From a bacterium (GTDB lineage Bacteria > Zixibacteria > MSB-5A5 > GN15 > FEB-12), in assembly GCA_030612965.1 (NCBI GenBank), contig JAUWMW010000130.1, positions 1 through 6,698 of the forward strand: DNA of 6,698 nucleotides, given 5' to 3'. The translations under genes were made by a program, and so were the position numbers. This document shows positions 6,024-6,698 of this stretch, piece after piece (the stretch's first letter is position 1; each line of letters starts with the position of its first letter). Under the pieces are notes generated by a model. That model saw only the letters and a program-made list of their open reading frames with translations. It was not told where the DNA came from and did not search any database.

Positions 6024-6077
6024 AACCTCGCCCCTCGACTCCGCTCAGGTTGAGGTTTGTCCGCTCAGGTTGAGGTT
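6024..6077. repeat. Third palindromic element (6029-6052) inside a larger inverted repeat, with a 20-bp-period duplication
   Basis: On the minus strand 6052-6029 reads CAACCTGAGCGGAGTCGAGG and on to GGCG, 20 of 24 identical to copy 1. It is nested in an outer inverted repeat, AACCTC (6024-6029) and GAGGTT (6052-6057). The 17 bases CCGCTCAGGTTGAGGTT occur at 6041-6057 and again at 6061-6077, so part of the element has been duplicated in tandem. The block ends three bases before the maeB stop codon at 6081, and its stems could help end or protect the maeB transcript. There is no T run. Confidence 0.6.
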
Positions 6078-6080
6078 ACG

Positions 6081-6698
6081 CTATGTGCGTGAATTAGCTC
6101 CCGCCCCGTTGTGCGAGTCCACCACCGCTATCGCCGCCATGTCGACTATCTCATTTACATCCAAAGCCCGGTGCAACACATGCACCGGTTTGGATAGTCC
6201 GACCAGGATCGGTCCGATGGCGTCCAGGCCACCCAAACGCTGAGCCAGTGTGTAGGCGATGTTGCCCGCGTTGAGGTCGGGGAAGATGAAGACGTTGGCT
6301 TCTTCCCTGAGCTTCGAGAACGGGAAATACTTTTCGATCAGATCCGGCATGAGGGCGGTGCCCGCTTGCATCTCACCGTCGATAATCAGATCGGGTGCCT
6401 TCTGTTTGACAATCTCGGTGGCTCGCGCCATTTTCAGCGACTCCGGCATCCGCGCCGACCCGAAATTGGAAAACGACAGCATGGCAATCCGCGGCTGGAT
6501 ATTGAAAGCTTGCGCTACGTTGGCCGCGCCAATGGCTATCTCAGCCAATTGTTCGGCGGTCGGGTTGACATTGACAGTGGTATCCGCAAACAGGTAAACC
6601 TTGTCCTTCCTAATCAAAGCGAACAGACCTGATACTGTCGAGATGCCCGGGTTGAGGCCGATAATCTGCAGGGCCGGTCGGATGGTGTGGGGATAGTC
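6081..6698 (-). CDS. maeB: NADP-dependent malic enzyme, C-terminal phosphotransacetylase-like domain (5' part beyond window)
   Basis: The last 205 residues of a MaeB-type malic enzyme, which decarboxylates malate to pyruvate with NADP reduction in the cytosol. The catalytic malic and NAD-binding domains lie outside the window. What remains is the phosphotransacetylase-like domain, which in E. coli MaeB mediates allosteric control by acetyl-CoA. Numbering from the window edge, motifs are YPHTIRPALQIIG (2-14), VYLFADTTVNVNPTAEQLAEIA (34-55), LSFSNFGSAR (74-83), DGEMQAGTAL (107-116), FPDLNAGNIAY (139-149) and GPILVGLSKPVHVLHR (162-177), ending in AIAVVDSHN. LSFSNFGS and DGEMQ separate it from true Pta enzymes, which have LSYST and DGPLQYDAA forms. 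The C-terminus (GAGANSRT) is a short ordinary tail. It is first in the reading direction and is separated from the next gene by 447 bp of repeats. Confidence 0.92.
   Translation of the reverse strand, partial: DYPHTIRPALQIIGLNPGISTVSGLFALIRKDKVYLFADTTVNVNPTAEQLAEIAIGAANVAQAFNIQPRIAMLSFSNFGSARMPESLKMARATEIVKQKAPDLIIDGEMQAGTALMPDLIEKYFPFSKLREEANVFIFPDLNAGNIAYTLAQRLGGLDAIGPILVGLSKPVHVLHRALDVNEIVDMAAIAVVDSHNGAGANSRT

Noticed and set aside
5932..6243. Forward ORF of 103 codons
   Set aside because: It crosses the intergenic repeats and then runs antisense through the end of maeB.
6081..6698. Stand-alone phosphate acetyltransferase (pta)
   Set aside because: The motifs LSFSNFGS and DGEMQ are the malic-enzyme version; Pta would show LSYST and DGPLQYDAA type motifs.

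Overview
The window is a moderately GC-rich bacterial chromosome segment with every recognisable gene on the minus strand. Two things point to the FCB superphylum or a related candidate phylum (Zixibacteria-like lineages would fit). One is a secreted protein ending in a YPNPFNP-type FlgD/type IX-like C-terminal domain. The other is a DXS with the GIAEGH form of its active-site motif. No taxonomic marker is present, so this placement is inference. No phage, transposase, CRISPR or defence gene, tRNA or rRNA is visible.

Reading in the direction of transcription (right to left): 6698-6081 is the C-terminal part of an NADP-type malic enzyme (maeB), the phosphotransacetylase-like regulatory domain. 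Its beginning lies outside the window. An intergenic stretch (6080-5634) follows, crowded with short repeats, and then a promoter and 5' UTR hairpin. These lead into a 299-residue exported protein (5633-4734) with two propeller-like repeats and a C-terminal sorting-type domain. A second intergenic stretch (4733-4313) holds a 127-bp tandem duplication built from hairpins, plus a CACCC...GGGTG element. It ends in a good sigma-70-type promoter placed directly against the next start codon.

That promoter appears to drive a tight operon: xseA (4312-3086), xseB (3099-2854), ispA (2857-1970) and dxs (1951 to beyond position 1). The first three genes overlap and dxs follows ispA after 18 bp. The operon joins both subunits of exonuclease VII to two isoprenoid enzymes: DXS makes 1-deoxyxylulose 5-phosphate, the entry to the MEP pathway, and IspA makes farnesyl diphosphate from the C5 products. 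This arrangement is common in bacteria and is not new.

The coding content is ordinary. The points worth a second look are the apparent leaderless start of the operon, the G8 tract and reduced propeller in the exported protein, the related dispersed palindromes in both intergenic regions, and a basic C-terminal tail on DXS. I found no convincing evidence of an undescribed multi-gene system.
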